Shown here piece after piece: positions 7,885-16,364 of a stretch of DNA of 64,000 nucleotides; the first letter of the stretch is position 1; each line of letters opens with the position of its first letter. Both the position numbers and the translations under genes were made by a program. Location: NCBI RefSeq assembly GCF_017255185.1, contig NZ_JAFKCZ010000019.1, positions 27,664 to 91,663 of the forward strand. Direction: 5' to 3'. This stretch comes from Parahaliea mediterranea (lineage in GTDB: Bacteria > Pseudomonadota > Gammaproteobacteria > Pseudomonadales > Halieaceae). The notes under the pieces were generated by a model. It did not search any database. It saw nothing but the letters and a program-made list of their open reading frames with translations, and had not been told where the DNA came from.

Positions 7885-8574
7885 TCAACGCCCTATCAGG
7901 TATTCCAGGTAGGGCAACTGCTCGATGCCGATATCCGCTGCCTCGCCGGTGCCGCCGGCCGCGTGGTCGGCGCCTTCGGTCCACAGTTTGTACTGGGATT
8001 TCACTCCACTCCACTGCGCCCCTGCATAACCATAAGGCTTGTGCCAAGGATCAAGCGGTACTTCCTTGAGATAGCCACCTTCGGGGTAGTTACTGAATTT
8101 TGGGCCACTTCCCGGGGCTTTCGACAATGCGGCAAGCCCCTCGGCCGTCGTGGGATAGCCACCATGTTGCTGGTAATACTGCTCCAGAGCCTCCGACAGG
8201 CGCTCGAAATCACCAATGATCTTACTGATTGCTTGGTGGGACTCAGGGCCCATAACGATGCCGAAACGCTGCTCCATCGCCGCGACGGGGTTTTCGGTAC
8301 AGAACACCGCCACATCGTCTTCCGATGCAGCAAGCTGCGCCCTCCCGTCACGATAGATGTACCTTCGCTTTGGCCCTGACTCGCCCCACTTACCGAAACT
8401 CTGGTAGCTCCCGCATACGGTGCCGTTGTCGTACTGCCGCGTGTCTATAAGACGGTAGTCATCGCCATACACTTCCAGCTCGGCGGCAACCGCTTGCTCG
8501 GCCTTTTCCACCGGGTAGGTGCAGGCGACGAACAACGGCAGCGTCGCCAGGCACAGTAGCGTTCGTTTGATCAT
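7885..8574 (-). CDS. Lipoprotein with GspG-like (major pseudopilin) C-terminal domain
   Basis: A 229-residue protein starts with a lipoprotein-type signal ending at Cys18 (LPLFVAC; the -3 Phe is not ideal). Residues 19-130 are not recognised. From about residue 140 on it matches the globular half of type II secretion major pseudopilins: a helix ending YYQQHGGYPTTAEGLAAL, then GGYLKEVPLDPWHKPYGY, and the calcium-loop region ending GEAADIG. The pseudopilin prepilin-peptidase site and hydrophobic spine are absent, replaced by the lipoprotein signal and linker. It stands alone between the P450 and bcp genes, with no secretion genes nearby. A periplasmic, membrane-tethered role is likely; its function is unknown. 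Confidence 0.8.
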   Translation of the reverse strand: MIKRTLLCLATLPLFVACTYPVEKAEQAVAAELEVYGDDYRLIDTRQYDNGTVCGSYQSFGKWGESGPKRRYIYRDGRAQLAASEDDVAVFCTENPVAAMEQRFGIVMGPESHQAISKIIGDFERLSEALEQYYQQHGGYPTTAEGLAALSKAPGSGPKFSNYPEGGYLKEVPLDPWHKPYGYAGAQWSGVKSQYKLWTEGADHAAGGTGEAADIGIEQLPYLEYLIGR

Positions 8575-8680
8575 GTCAATTCTCGCTCGAGGGGCAGTGA
8601 CGCCCCCGTCAACTCATATCGATTAGGGCGCCGGGCGCATCACAGCCGATCGCCCGCCGCATCCGTGAACAGTGAAAAAA

Positions 8681-9160
8681 CTAGCGAATACCGAGTTCGT
8701 CCAGCTCCGCCAGCAGATCCTCGTGATGGGACTTGGTCTTGAACTTGTCCATGACCTTGAGCAGGCGACCGTCCTCGCCGATGATAAAGCTGGTGCGGAT
8801 CAGGCCCATGAATTCCTTGCCCATGAACTTCTTCAGGCCCCAGCAGCCGTATTTTTCCGCAACCTTGTGATCCTCGTCGGAGAGCAGCGGAAAATTCAGG
8901 TCGTGCTTGTCGATAAACTTCGGCAGGCGCGCCACCGGGTCCGGGCTGACGCCAAACACCGCCACCTTGCGCTTGTCGAGCTCCTTGCGGATGTCGCGAA
9001 TGCCGCAGGCCTGGGTGGTGCAGCCCGGAGTCATGGCCTTGGGGTAGAAAAACAACACCACCGGCTGCTTGCCCTTGAAGTCCTTCAGGCTGACCTTGCC
9101 GCCGTCCTGGTCCAGCAGGGTGAAGGCCGGGGCCAGATTGCCGACTTTGGGGTGTGCCAT
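8681..9160 (-). CDS. bcp: Thioredoxin-dependent thiol peroxidase (BCP/PrxQ)
   Basis: A 159-residue AhpC/TSA-fold peroxiredoxin that reduces hydrogen peroxide and organic peroxides in the cytoplasm, recycled by thioredoxin. The peroxidatic cysteine is Cys47 in the TPGCTTQACG motif, with the BCP-type resolving cysteine Cys52 five residues on. Length is standard. In many gammaproteobacteria bcp is beside gcvR; here the gcvR-like gene is over 30 kb away. It is followed on the plus side by a NUDIX gene in the same orientation with a 38-bp gap, so the two could be co-transcribed. Confidence 0.95.
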   Translation of the reverse strand: MAHPKVGNLAPAFTLLDQDGGKVSLKDFKGKQPVVLFFYPKAMTPGCTTQACGIRDIRKELDKRKVAVFGVSPDPVARLPKFIDKHDLNFPLLSDEDHKVAEKYGCWGLKKFMGKEFMGLIRTSFIIGEDGRLLKVMDKFKTKSHHEDLLAELDELGIR

Positions 9161-9198
9161 GTCTGTCTCCTAGAAAACGTTGGGTATGGGGGTAGACA

Positions 9199-9750
9199 TC
9201 AAACGGCGGGCGGACGTTTCATCCGTTCGATGGCGGAAACGCGCACCGGAAATCGTCCCTGGCGCACGTCGTCGAAGTATTCGCTGAGCGCCTCGCGCAC
9301 CACCGGGAAGGCGATCTCGTCCCAGGGAATCTCCGCCTCGCCAAACAGGGCGGATTCCAGGCTCTCCGGGCCGACACCGTACTCGCCCCCCTGCAGCCCG
9401 CAGCGATAGAACATGTAGACCTGGCTGATATGGGGAACGTCGAAGATGCGGTACAACTCGAGATCGGTGGCGCGGGCGTGGGCTTCCTCCCAGGTTTCCC
9501 GGGCGGCGCCGGCCATGCTGGTTTCACCGTTTTCCATGAATCCCGCGGGCAGGGTCCAGTAGTTCCTGCGGGGTTCGATGGCGCGCCGGCACAATAGCAC
9601 CCTGCCCTCGTGCACGGGCAGGCAGCCCACGATGACCCGCGGGTTGATGTAGTGGATCGCCTCGCAGGACGCGCAGACATAACGCTCGCGGTCATCGCCC
9701 TCGGGAACCCGCAGGGTGACAACCGCGCCGCAACTGCTACAGAAATTCAT
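9199..9750 (-). CDS. NUDIX hydrolase with N-terminal zinc ribbon
   Basis: A 183-residue protein with a zinc ribbon formed by Cys4, Cys7, Cys26 and Cys29, then a NUDIX box spanning about Gly70 to Ala92 (GFMENGETSMAGAARETW, followed by EEA). This is the architecture of NudC-like pyrophosphatases and of the short zinc-ribbon NUDIX proteins of Pseudomonas; it is too short for full NudC (about 260-280 residues). Likely hydrolyses a nucleoside diphosphate derivative such as an NAD(H), FAD or ADP-ribose compound in the cytoplasm. The exact substrate is not determined. Confidence 0.88.
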   Translation of the reverse strand: MNFCSSCGAVVTLRVPEGDDRERYVCASCEAIHYINPRVIVGCLPVHEGRVLLCRRAIEPRRNYWTLPAGFMENGETSMAGAARETWEEAHARATDLELYRIFDVPHISQVYMFYRCGLQGGEYGVGPESLESALFGEAEIPWDEIAFPVVREALSEYFDDVRQGRFPVRVSAIERMKRPPAV

Positions 9751-9830
9751 GGCACCGGGAGCCTGTTACGCATTGGCGCCACAGTATAGACACTTCCCCC
9801 GGTGATCGACAGTACCCGCGAAGCCCGCCG

Positions 9831-10307
9831 TCAGTGCAGCTCGCAGTAGGCGCCGCTGTAGAACAGCAAGGGCTTGCCGGTGGGGCGGTGGGTCATGTCC
9901 TTCACCCGGCCGACGATGATCAGGTGGTCGCCGCCCGCGTGGGTGGCATCGAGCTCGCACTCAAAAGTCACCAGCGCATCGCGGATGACCGGCGCGCCAT
10001 ACCGCCCCTGGCGGAAGTGCTCGGGCCGCAGCAGGTGCTCGCCCTTGCGCGCGTACTCATTGGAGTGATCGGCCTGGTCGCTGGATAGCACGTTGACATT
10101 GAAGTAACGCGCGGCGGCGTACTCCCGGTAGACCTCGGAATTGTTCTGCAGGCTCCACAGCACCAGCGGCGGGTCCAGCGACACGGCGGCGAAGGAATTC
10201 ACGGTCATGCCGATCGGTGCGCGCTCCTCTGTCGTCGTGGTAATCACACAGACCCCGGTGGCGAATCGCCCCAGCGCGTTCCTCAGTTCACGTCCCTCGA
10301 TGGCCAT
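9831..10307 (-). CDS. Flavin reductase-like, FMN-binding protein
   Basis: A 158-residue member of the flavin_reductase split-barrel family (HpaC, NtaB and relatives). Diagnostic stretches are RNALGRFATGVCVITT, GMTVNSFAAVSLDPPLV and FECELDATHAGGDHLIIVGRV. Such enzymes use NAD(P)H to reduce free FMN or FAD for a separate monooxygenase. No two-component monooxygenase is adjacent; the LLM-type oxidoreductase 1.5 kb away is a possible but unproven partner. It is transcribed in the direction of moaCDE and sits 96 bp beyond moaE. Confidence 0.88.
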   Translation of the reverse strand: MAIEGRELRNALGRFATGVCVITTTTEERAPIGMTVNSFAAVSLDPPLVLWSLQNNSEVYREYAAARYFNVNVLSSDQADHSNEYARKGEHLLRPEHFRQGRYGAPVIRDALVTFECELDATHAGGDHLIIVGRVKDMTHRPTGKPLLFYSGAYCELH

Positions 10308-10403
10308 CTATACTCCCTGCCTATCCTGTCATTCGGTTACGGTCGCACCCGCGTATTGGACACTCCAAGCGCTGCGCCGACATCCCCTATTCGGGGGACT
10401 CGC

Positions 10404-10871
10404 TCAATTCTCCGCCTGCCAGCGCGCCGCCCTCGCCTCGTCGCTGTCCCGGGCGCACACCCAGCGCTCGCCAAAATCGCCGTATTCTTTTTTCCAGAAC
10501 GGCGCGCGGGTCTTCAGGTAATCCATCACGAATTCACAGCCGGCGAAGGCATCGCCGCGGTGGGTCGCGCTGGCGCCGACCCATACAATTTGCGCACCCA
10601 CCGGCAGATGGCCGATGCGGTGCACCACCGAAACCCCCTTGAGCGACCAGCGTTCGACAGCCTCCCTGGCGATGACTTCTATACTGTGTTCGGTCATGCC
10701 GGGATAGTGCTCGAGTTCAATGGCCGTCACCGCCGGCTCGCCCTCGACACCCTTTCTGACGTAGCCGGTGAACGTGACCACGGCACCGGCGTCGTCAAAC
10801 AGCAGCGCCCGCTGCAGCGCCGCGACATCGAAGTCGCCGGCCTGCACCTGCACCCGCACCGTCGCCGCCAC
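10404..10871 (-). CDS. moaE: Molybdopterin synthase catalytic subunit MoaE
   Basis: This 155-residue protein is the large subunit of molybdopterin synthase, which converts cyclic pyranopterin monophosphate to molybdopterin using sulfur carried on MoaD. The VVTFTGYVRKG segment, the HYPGMTEHSIE segment and the late KTRAPFWKKEY active-site stretch are all present. It starts with GTG at 10871, immediately after the TGA of moaD, so the two subunits are translationally coupled. It is the last gene of a moaC-moaD-moaE operon. Confidence 0.96.
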   Translation of the reverse strand: MAATVRVQVQAGDFDVAALQRALLFDDAGAVVTFTGYVRKGVEGEPAVTAIELEHYPGMTEHSIEVIAREAVERWSLKGVSVVHRIGHLPVGAQIVWVGASATHRGDAFAGCEFVMDYLKTRAPFWKKEYGDFGERWVCARDSDEARAARWQAEN

Positions 10872-11123
10872 TCAACCCCCGGTGACCGGCGGGTAGAAGG
10901 CGACTTCGTCGCCCTCGGCCAGCGGTGTGTTGCCGTGGACAACCTGGTGATTGACCGCGCGCACCAGGTTCGCCTCGGTCAGGGCGCCGCGCCAGGCCTC
11001 GCCCCGCGTGCCCAGGCTGGCTTGCAGGGCATCCAGGGTGGCGGTCTCCGCCGACAGCGGCAGCTCCAGCTGGCTTTCGCCCACCACTTCGCGAATCCGT
11101 GCAAAAAAACGCACCCGCAGCAT
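10872..11123 (-). CDS. moaD: Molybdopterin synthase sulfur carrier subunit MoaD
   Basis: An 83-residue ubiquitin-like sulfur carrier starting at the ATG at 11123. It opens MLRVRFFARIREVVG and ends with the obligatory Gly-Gly (VAFYPPVTGG), which is adenylylated by MoeB and thiocarboxylated before sulfur transfer to the pterin. It lies between moaC (2-base gap) and moaE (no gap). The larger in-frame reading that runs back through moaC is not real. Confidence 0.95.
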   Translation of the reverse strand: MLRVRFFARIREVVGESQLELPLSAETATLDALQASLGTRGEAWRGALTEANLVRAVNHQVVHGNTPLAEGDEVAFYPPVTGG

Positions 11124-11125
11124 CC

Positions 11126-11611
11126 TCAGTCCCCGCCCTCGCGCTGCCAGGCGCCGCTCTTGCCGCCGCGCTTCTCCAGCAATCTCACGGCCTGGATTTC
11201 CATGCCCCGGTCCACGGCCTTGCACATATCGTAAATGGTCAGGGCGGCCACCGCGGCGGCGGTGAGCGCCTCCATCTCCACACCGGTCTTGCCCGAAACC
11301 CGGCAGCTGGCGACAACCTCGACCACGCCGCGGCTCTCGTCGCACTCGAAACCGACCTCGACGGCATTCAGCATCAGGGGGTGGCAGAGCGGGATCAGGT
11401 CGCTGCATTTCTTGGCCGCCTGAATACCCGCGACACGGGCCACGGCGAAGACGTCGCCCTTCTTGTGGCCGCCGGCCAGCAGCAGCGCCAGGGTTTCCGG
11501 CCGCATTGCCACGGCCGCGGAGGCCACCGCCTCGCGCGCCGTCTCGGCCTTGTCGCCGACATCCACCATGCGCGCGGCGCCGGTGTCGTCCAGGTGGGTC
11601 AATTGCGGCAT
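11126..11611 (-). CDS. moaC: Cyclic pyranopterin monophosphate synthase MoaC
   Basis: A 161-residue protein matching MoaC end to end: the [10 protein letters not shown] opening, [20 protein letters not shown], the active-site [13 protein letters not shown] segment, [13 protein letters not shown] and [12 protein letters not shown]. It rearranges the MoaA product to cyclic pyranopterin monophosphate in molybdenum cofactor synthesis. It leads the moaCDE operon; moaA and moaB are not in the window. A divergent oxidoreductase gene begins 205 bp upstream. Confidence 0.97.
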   Translation of the reverse strand: MPQLTHLDDTGAARMVDVGDKAETAREAVASAAVAMRPETLALLLAGGHKKGDVFAVARVAGIQAAKKCSDLIPLCHPLMLNAVEVGFECDESRGVVEVVASCRVSGKTGVEMEALTAAAVAALTIYDMCKAVDRGMEIQAVRLLEKRGGKSGAWQREGGD

Positions 11612-11816
11612 TTACCTCTCCGTCGCAATGCATCGCCGCCAGTCTATCCAATCGTCCCGGGAATTGACACTGGCGCTGATCGATCCGGCCAGTCCCGGTG
11701 GCCGGGTCCCGCGATTGCGCGGTTCCCGCGAGCACGTACAGTAGACATGCTCGATATACAATGCTGACTTGGACACCACCATCAACCGTACATTCCGATA
11801 ACAAGGGAGCGACATC

Positions 11817-12830
11817 ATGGGCCGGCTTTCACTGGGTTTACAGTTGGGATATTGGGGCGCGCGGCCGCCAGAGGGCTTCGTGGCGCTGGCCCGGGAGGCC
11901 GAGAACCTGGGCTACGACTCGGTGTGGACCGCCGAATCCTGGGGCAACGACTGCTTCACGCCCCTAGCCTGGATCGGCGCACAGACTTCCCGCATTCGCC
12001 TGGGCACCTCGGTGGCGCAGCTGTCGGCGCGCACCCCCACCGCCTGCGCCATGGCCGCGCTGGCCCTGGACCACCTGTCCGGGGGGCGCATGATCCTGGG
12101 TCTGGGGGTGTCGGGCCCCCAGGTCGTGGAGGGTTGGTACGGCCAGCCCTACGCCAAACCCCTGACACGCACCCGGGAATACATCGACATCATCCGCCAG
12201 GTGCTGCGTCGCGAAGACCCGGTGACCAGTGACGGCGAGTTCTATCCCCTGCCCTACACCGGGCCCAATGCCTGGGGCATGGGCAAACCGCTGAAGCCAA
12301 TCACCCACCCGCTGCGAGCCGACCTGCCGATCTTCATTGGCGCCGAGGGACCCAAGAACGTCGCCCAGACCGCCGCCATCGCCGATGGCTGGCTGCCCCT
12401 CTACTACTCGCCCTACCGGCAGGAAGTGTACGCCGACCAGATCGCCGGAGCCCCCGAGGGCTTCGAGATCGCCTGCACGGTCATGACCAATGTCAACGAC
12501 GACCTGGCGGCGGCGCTGTACCCGGTCAAGGCCATGCTCGGTTTCTACATCGGCGGCATGGGCTCTAAAAAGCGCAATTTCCACAAGGAACTGATGGCGC
12601 GCATGGGCTTCGAGGACGAGGCGGAACAGATCCAGGAGCTGTTCTTCGCCGGCCAGCGCGATGAGGCCATCGCTTGCGTGCCCGACGCCTTCGCCGACGA
12701 GATTTCGCTCTGCGGGCCGAGGGAGCGGATCCGCGAGAAGCTACAGGACTGGGAGCGCTCCCCGGTGACCACGTTGCTGGTCAATGGCGACGCCGCTCTG
12801 TTGCGGACCCTGGCGGAACTGACCCTGTAG
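11817..12830 (+). CDS. LLM-class (luciferase-like, F420/FMN) oxidoreductase
   Basis: A 337-residue TIM-barrel flavin or F420 oxidoreductase of the bacterial luciferase superfamily. Key stretches are GLQLGYWGARPPEGF, NLGYDSVWTAESWGND, the cis-peptide region TSRIRLGTSVAQLSAR, and LDHLSGGRMILGLGVSGPQV. A good AAGGGAG site precedes the ATG. The close relatives I recall are actinobacterial F420-dependent enzymes; in a gammaproteobacterium the cofactor could be FMN or F420. The role is probably oxidation of a lipophilic substrate or side chain, as suggested by nearby P450 and CoA-ligase genes, but this is inference. Confidence 0.85.
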   Translation: MGRLSLGLQLGYWGARPPEGFVALAREAENLGYDSVWTAESWGNDCFTPLAWIGAQTSRIRLGTSVAQLSARTPTACAMAALALDHLSGGRMILGLGVSGPQVVEGWYGQPYAKPLTRTREYIDIIRQVLRREDPVTSDGEFYPLPYTGPNAWGMGKPLKPITHPLRADLPIFIGAEGPKNVAQTAAIADGWLPLYYSPYRQEVYADQIAGAPEGFEIACTVMTNVNDDLAAALYPVKAMLGFYIGGMGSKKRNFHKELMARMGFEDEAEQIQELFFAGQRDEAIACVPDAFADEISLCGPRERIREKLQDWERSPVTTLLVNGDAALLRTLAELTL

Positions 12831-12864
12831 TCCTGGCGCCTTCTCCCGGGGGCGCGATGACGCC

Positions 12865-12878
12865 TTGACCCATATCAA
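12865..12878. promoter_or_regulatory. FNR/Anr/Dnr-like box
   Basis: TTGAC-CCAT-ATCAA differs from the FNR-family consensus TTGAT-N4-ATCAA at one base. It lies 124 bp upstream of the leader peptide ATG at 12989 and is the only such site I noticed in the 180-bp gap before the RND operon. NnrS, encoded at the end of this gene run, is classically under FNR/Dnr/NnrR control, which supports the reading. No -10 is convincing by eye. Confidence 0.5.
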
Positions 12879-12988
12879 GTTCTTCGCCGCCTGTGCGCGG
12901 CGCGGTGGCGTTTCGGGCCCCATGTACTGCAAAATGGGTTGGCACGGCGATTGCGCCGGAGTAACAACGGGCATGGACAAGGGAGACC

Positions 12989-13039
12989 ATGTCAATGACG
13001 ACGCCAACACATGTACCACGGGCCGGCGCCAATGGGTGA
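12989..13039 (+). CDS. Possible 16-codon leader peptide overlapping the RND pump start
   Basis: An ATG at 12989 preceded by GGGAGA opens a 16-codon frame (MSMTTPTHVPRAGANG) whose TGA at 13037-13039 overlaps the ATGGGTGA at 13032. The overlap is the sort used for translational coupling, and the pump's own start lacks a good ribosome binding site. This is an inference from spacing and signals; coding character cannot be judged at this length. Confidence 0.4.
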   Translation: MSMTTPTHVPRAGANG

Positions 13040-16000
13040 CCCACGGCCCCCTCCCCACCTCCTGGACCGCCTGGTTTTACTCACCCTCGGCGGCGGCCTG
13101 CCGCGCCTGCTGTTTATCGTCGGTCTGCTTGCCGGCGCGCTCGCGCTATACCTGACGCCGCGCGAGGAAGAACCGCAAATCGTAGTGCCGATGATCGACG
13201 TCCTGGTCGAAGCGCCAGGACTCAACGCGGCACAGGTCGAACGGCAGGTGTCGATGCCGCTGGAAAAACTCCTGGTGCAGATTCCCGGGGTGGAACACGT
13301 CTACGCCACCAGCCAGCCCGGTCGCGCGGCGGTGACCCTCGCTTTTCATGTGGGCGAAGACCGCGAGGAATCCCTGCTCAACAGCTACAACAAGCTGTAC
13401 TCCAACCAGGACCGCATACCGGCGGTGGTCAGCCGCTGGATGCTGCGACCGGTGGAGGTGGACGATATTCCCATTCTGGTGCTGGCGCTGTGGAGCGAGG
13501 CGCCGGAGCGCTACAGCGACTTCGATCTGCGGCGAATGGCCGAGGAACTCACCACCGCCCTACAGGCACTGCCACACACCGGGGAAGTCCGCGTGACCGG
13601 CGGCCGCCCGCGCACCATCCGCGTACTGCTGGACCCCGAGAGCCTCGCCGCCCGCCACACCACGGCCGGCGATATCGCCCGGGCACTGCAGCTGTCCAAC
13701 ACACTGCAGCGGGCCGGCTCCTGGACCATCGACAACGAATCCGTCCTACTCGAGAGCGGCGACGCCCTGCGCCATCCCGAAGCGCTGGAATCACTGGTGG
13801 TCAACGTGGTGGACGGCAGCCCCGTGTACCTGCGGGAAGTTGCCAACATTGTCGACGGCCCGGCGGAGGTGGATGCCTATACCTGGCTGGAGTTCAGCCC
13901 CACTCACCCGGCGGCGCCAAACACCAGCGGCGCATTTCCCATGGTGGCCATCAGCGTGGCCAAACAGCGCGGCAGCAACGCCGTCGCGGTCGCGCGCCAG
14001 GTCCATGAAGCCCTGGCGCGACTGCGCTCGGAGCTGCTGCCGCCGGAGGTGCGGGTTGAGGTATTGCGCGACTACGGCGCGACCGCCAACGACAAAGTCA
14101 ACAACCTCGCCTCCAGTCTCGCTTTCGCCATTGTCACGGTAGTGGTTTTCATCGGCGTGTTCCTGGGCTGGCGAGCGGCCTTGGTGGTGGGTATGGCGGT
14201 GCCGGTGTGCTACGGCATCACCCTGGCCCTGGATTTCGCCTTTGGCTACACCATCAACCGGGTCACCCTGTTCGCGCTGATCCTGTCACTGGGCCTGCTG
14301 GTCGACGACCCCATCACTGGCGTCGACAATATTAGCCGCACCCTCGCCACCGGCGCCGTGGAGCGCGGGCGCGGCATCGTCCAGGCCATGGCCGAAATCC
14401 GCGTGCCGCTGCTGATGTCCACCCTGACCATCGTGGTGGCTTTTCTGCCGCTGGCTTTTATCACTGGCATGATGGGGCCCTACATGGCGCCCATGGCGTT
14501 CAATGTCCCCGTCGCGGTTATCGCCAGTACCGCGGTGGCCTTCCTGATAACCCCTTGGCTGGCGAACCGGCTGCTGCCGTCACCGAGTGACAAGGCTCCG
14601 CCACCGGGCGAGGGCGGCGCTTCGCTCTACGCCCGCCTGATGGCCCCGCTACTCGCCAGCCGCGGCCGTGCCCGCTGGCTGGTTGTTTGTGTCATCGGCC
14701 TGTTCGCGCTCGCCGCCTGCCTGCCGGTGCTGCGCCTGGTGCCGCTGAAACTGCTGCCTTTTGACAACCGCAATGAAGTGCAGGTGCTGATCGACATGCC
14801 CGAGAGCGCCAGCCTGGAACACACCGCCGCCATCGGCCGGAGGGTGGCTGCCGCGGTAAAGCGGCTGCCCGAAGTGCAGGCCGTCGCCGCCTTCGTCGGC
14901 ACCCCCTCGCCCGTCGATTTCAACGGCATGGTGCGCCGCTATTACCAGCGCACGGGGCCGGCGATGGCGGACCTGCGCCTCACCCTGGTCGATAAAGACG
15001 GGCGCGTGCACCAGTCCCACGCCGTGGTACTGCGCCTGCGCCAGCTACTGGCGCCGCTGGCGCGGGACGGCGTATCGCTGAAGGTGGTGGAAGTGCCCCC
15101 CGGGCCGCCGGTGATGAGTACCCTGGTCGCGGAAATCCACGCTGATACGCTGACCCCCTACGCGCGCCAGCGCCAGGCCGCCACCGTACTGATGGAGCGC
15201 CTGCGCCGGGAGCCCCACGTGGTGGAGGTCGACTCGACCGTGCAAGCCCCGCAGCGGCGCTGGCGCTTTGTCACCGACAAAACCAAGGCCGCCCTGTCCG
15301 GGGTTGCCACCGAGGACATCAACACCACCCTGGCCACGGCCAACGCCGGCGCCGTGGCCGGCCACCTCCAGGACGACAGCGAGGTCCGCCCCCTGCCCCT
15401 GGAGCTGCGACTGGCGCCGCAGCAGCGGGGCTCGCGCCACGATTTCGAGCGCCTGCAGGTGCGGGGGCGCGAGGGTATCGCACGCGCCAGTACCCGGCAG
15501 GGCCTGGAGGCCGCCCCCCGCCCCCTGGTCGCCCTCGGCGAACTGGGTCGCTTCGAGCAGGGCCTCGCCGAACAGGCCCTGCACCGCAAGGACCTGCAGC
15601 CGGTAGTCTATGTCACCGCGGAACTCTCCGGCCGCACCCCGGCGGAAGTGATCGCCGATGTGGCGGCAGACTTTGAATCCGACGGCACACCGGGCCGCGA
15701 CTGGCGCGATCGCAGCTACCTGGCCCCTGGCGGAGGCGACGCCTGGTCGCTGCCGCAGGGGACCCGGGTGCGCTGGACCGGCGAGGGCGAGTGGCGCATC
15801 ACGGTGGACGTATTCCGCGACATGGGCCTGGCCTTCGCGTTCGCGCTGGTGGCGATTTTCGCCATACTGCGGGTACAGACGGCGTCGACCGCCCTGTCCC
15901 TGATCATCATGTCGGCCATCCCGCTGACGGTCATCGGCATCATGCCCGGTTTCTGGCTGCTCAACCTGGCAGGCGAACGGGAGGTGGCCGGCGCGCCGGA

Positions 16001-16364
16001 CCCGGTCCTGTTCACCGCCACGGCGATGATCGGCATGATCGCCCTGGCGGGTATCGTGGTACGCAATTCGCTGATCCTGGTGGAGTTCGTCACCCAGGCC
16101 CGGGCCGAGGGCAGCAGTGTGCGCGATGCGCTGCTGCGTGCCGGCTCGGTGCGCATGCGCCCGGTGCTGCTGACCGCGGGCACCACATTGCTGGGCAACC
16201 TGGTGATCATCCTCGACCCGGTGTTCAGCGGACTGGCGCTAGCGATCATGTTCGGCATCCTGGCGTCCACCCTGTTCACACTGGTGCTGGTGCCAGTGGT
16301 GTATATGCTGGTATTCAGCGGGCGCCCCGGCGCCACCGCGGCGGAGGCGACAAACCATGGCTAG
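13032..16364 (+). CDS. RND-family efflux pump permease (AcrB/MexB-like)
   Basis: A 1110-residue inner-membrane proton-driven exporter with RND architecture: one N-terminal helix (PRLLFIVGLLAGALAL), a large periplasmic loop, a six-helix block, a second periplasmic loop and a final helix block. The proton-relay pair is present in helix 4 (LGLLVDDPITGVDN). The pump may start at 13032 or at an in-frame ATG at 13011; 13032 is preferred because it overlaps the upstream leader stop. The adaptor gene overlaps its end by 8 bp; no outer-membrane factor is nearby. Substrate is unknown; the linked c-heme protein and NnrS suggest a redox or nitrogen-oxide context. Confidence 0.94.
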   Translation: MGDPRPPPHLLDRLVLLTLGGGLPRLLFIVGLLAGALALYLTPREEEPQIVVPMIDVLVEAPGLNAAQVERQVSMPLEKLLVQIPGVEHVYATSQPGRAAVTLAFHVGEDREESLLNSYNKLYSNQDRIPAVVSRWMLRPVEVDDIPILVLALWSEAPERYSDFDLRRMAEELTTALQALPHTGEVRVTGGRPRTIRVLLDPESLAARHTTAGDIARALQLSNTLQRAGSWTIDNESVLLESGDALRHPEALESLVVNVVDGSPVYLREVANIVDGPAEVDAYTWLEFSPTHPAAPNTSGAFPMVAISVAKQRGSNAVAVARQVHEALARLRSELLPPEVRVEVLRDYGATANDKVNNLASSLAFAIVTVVVFIGVFLGWRAALVVGMAVPVCYGITLALDFAFGYTINRVTLFALILSLGLLVDDPITGVDNISRTLATGAVERGRGIVQAMAEIRVPLLMSTLTIVVAFLPLAFITGMMGPYMAPMAFNVPVAVIASTAVAFLITPWLANRLLPSPSDKAPPPGEGGASLYARLMAPLLASRGRARWLVVCVIGLFALAACLPVLRLVPLKLLPFDNRNEVQVLIDMPESASLEHTAAIGRRVAAAVKRLPEVQAVAAFVGTPSPVDFNGMVRRYYQRTGPAMADLRLTLVDKDGRVHQSHAVVLRLRQLLAPLARDGVSLKVVEVPPGPPVMSTLVAEIHADTLTPYARQRQAATVLMERLRREPHVVEVDSTVQAPQRRWRFVTDKTKAALSGVATEDINTTLATANAGAVAGHLQDDSEVRPLPLELRLAPQQRGSRHDFERLQVRGREGIARASTRQGLEAAPRPLVALGELGRFEQGLAEQALHRKDLQPVVYVTAELSGRTPAEVIADVAADFESDGTPGRDWRDRSYLAPGGGDAWSLPQGTRVRWTGEGEWRITVDVFRDMGLAFAFALVAIFAILRVQTASTALSLIIMSAIPLTVIGIMPGFWLLNLAGEREVAGAPDPVLFTATAMIGMIALAGIVVRNSLILVEFVTQARAEGSSVRDALLRAGSVRMRPVLLTAGTTLLGNLVIILDPVFSGLALAIMFGILASTLFTLVLVPVVYMLVFSGRPGATAAEATNHG

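Noticed and set aside
13011..13031. Start of the RND pump at 13011
   Set aside because: The ATG has no ribosome binding site; 13032 overlaps a leader peptide stop and is a better-supported start, though the choice is not certain.
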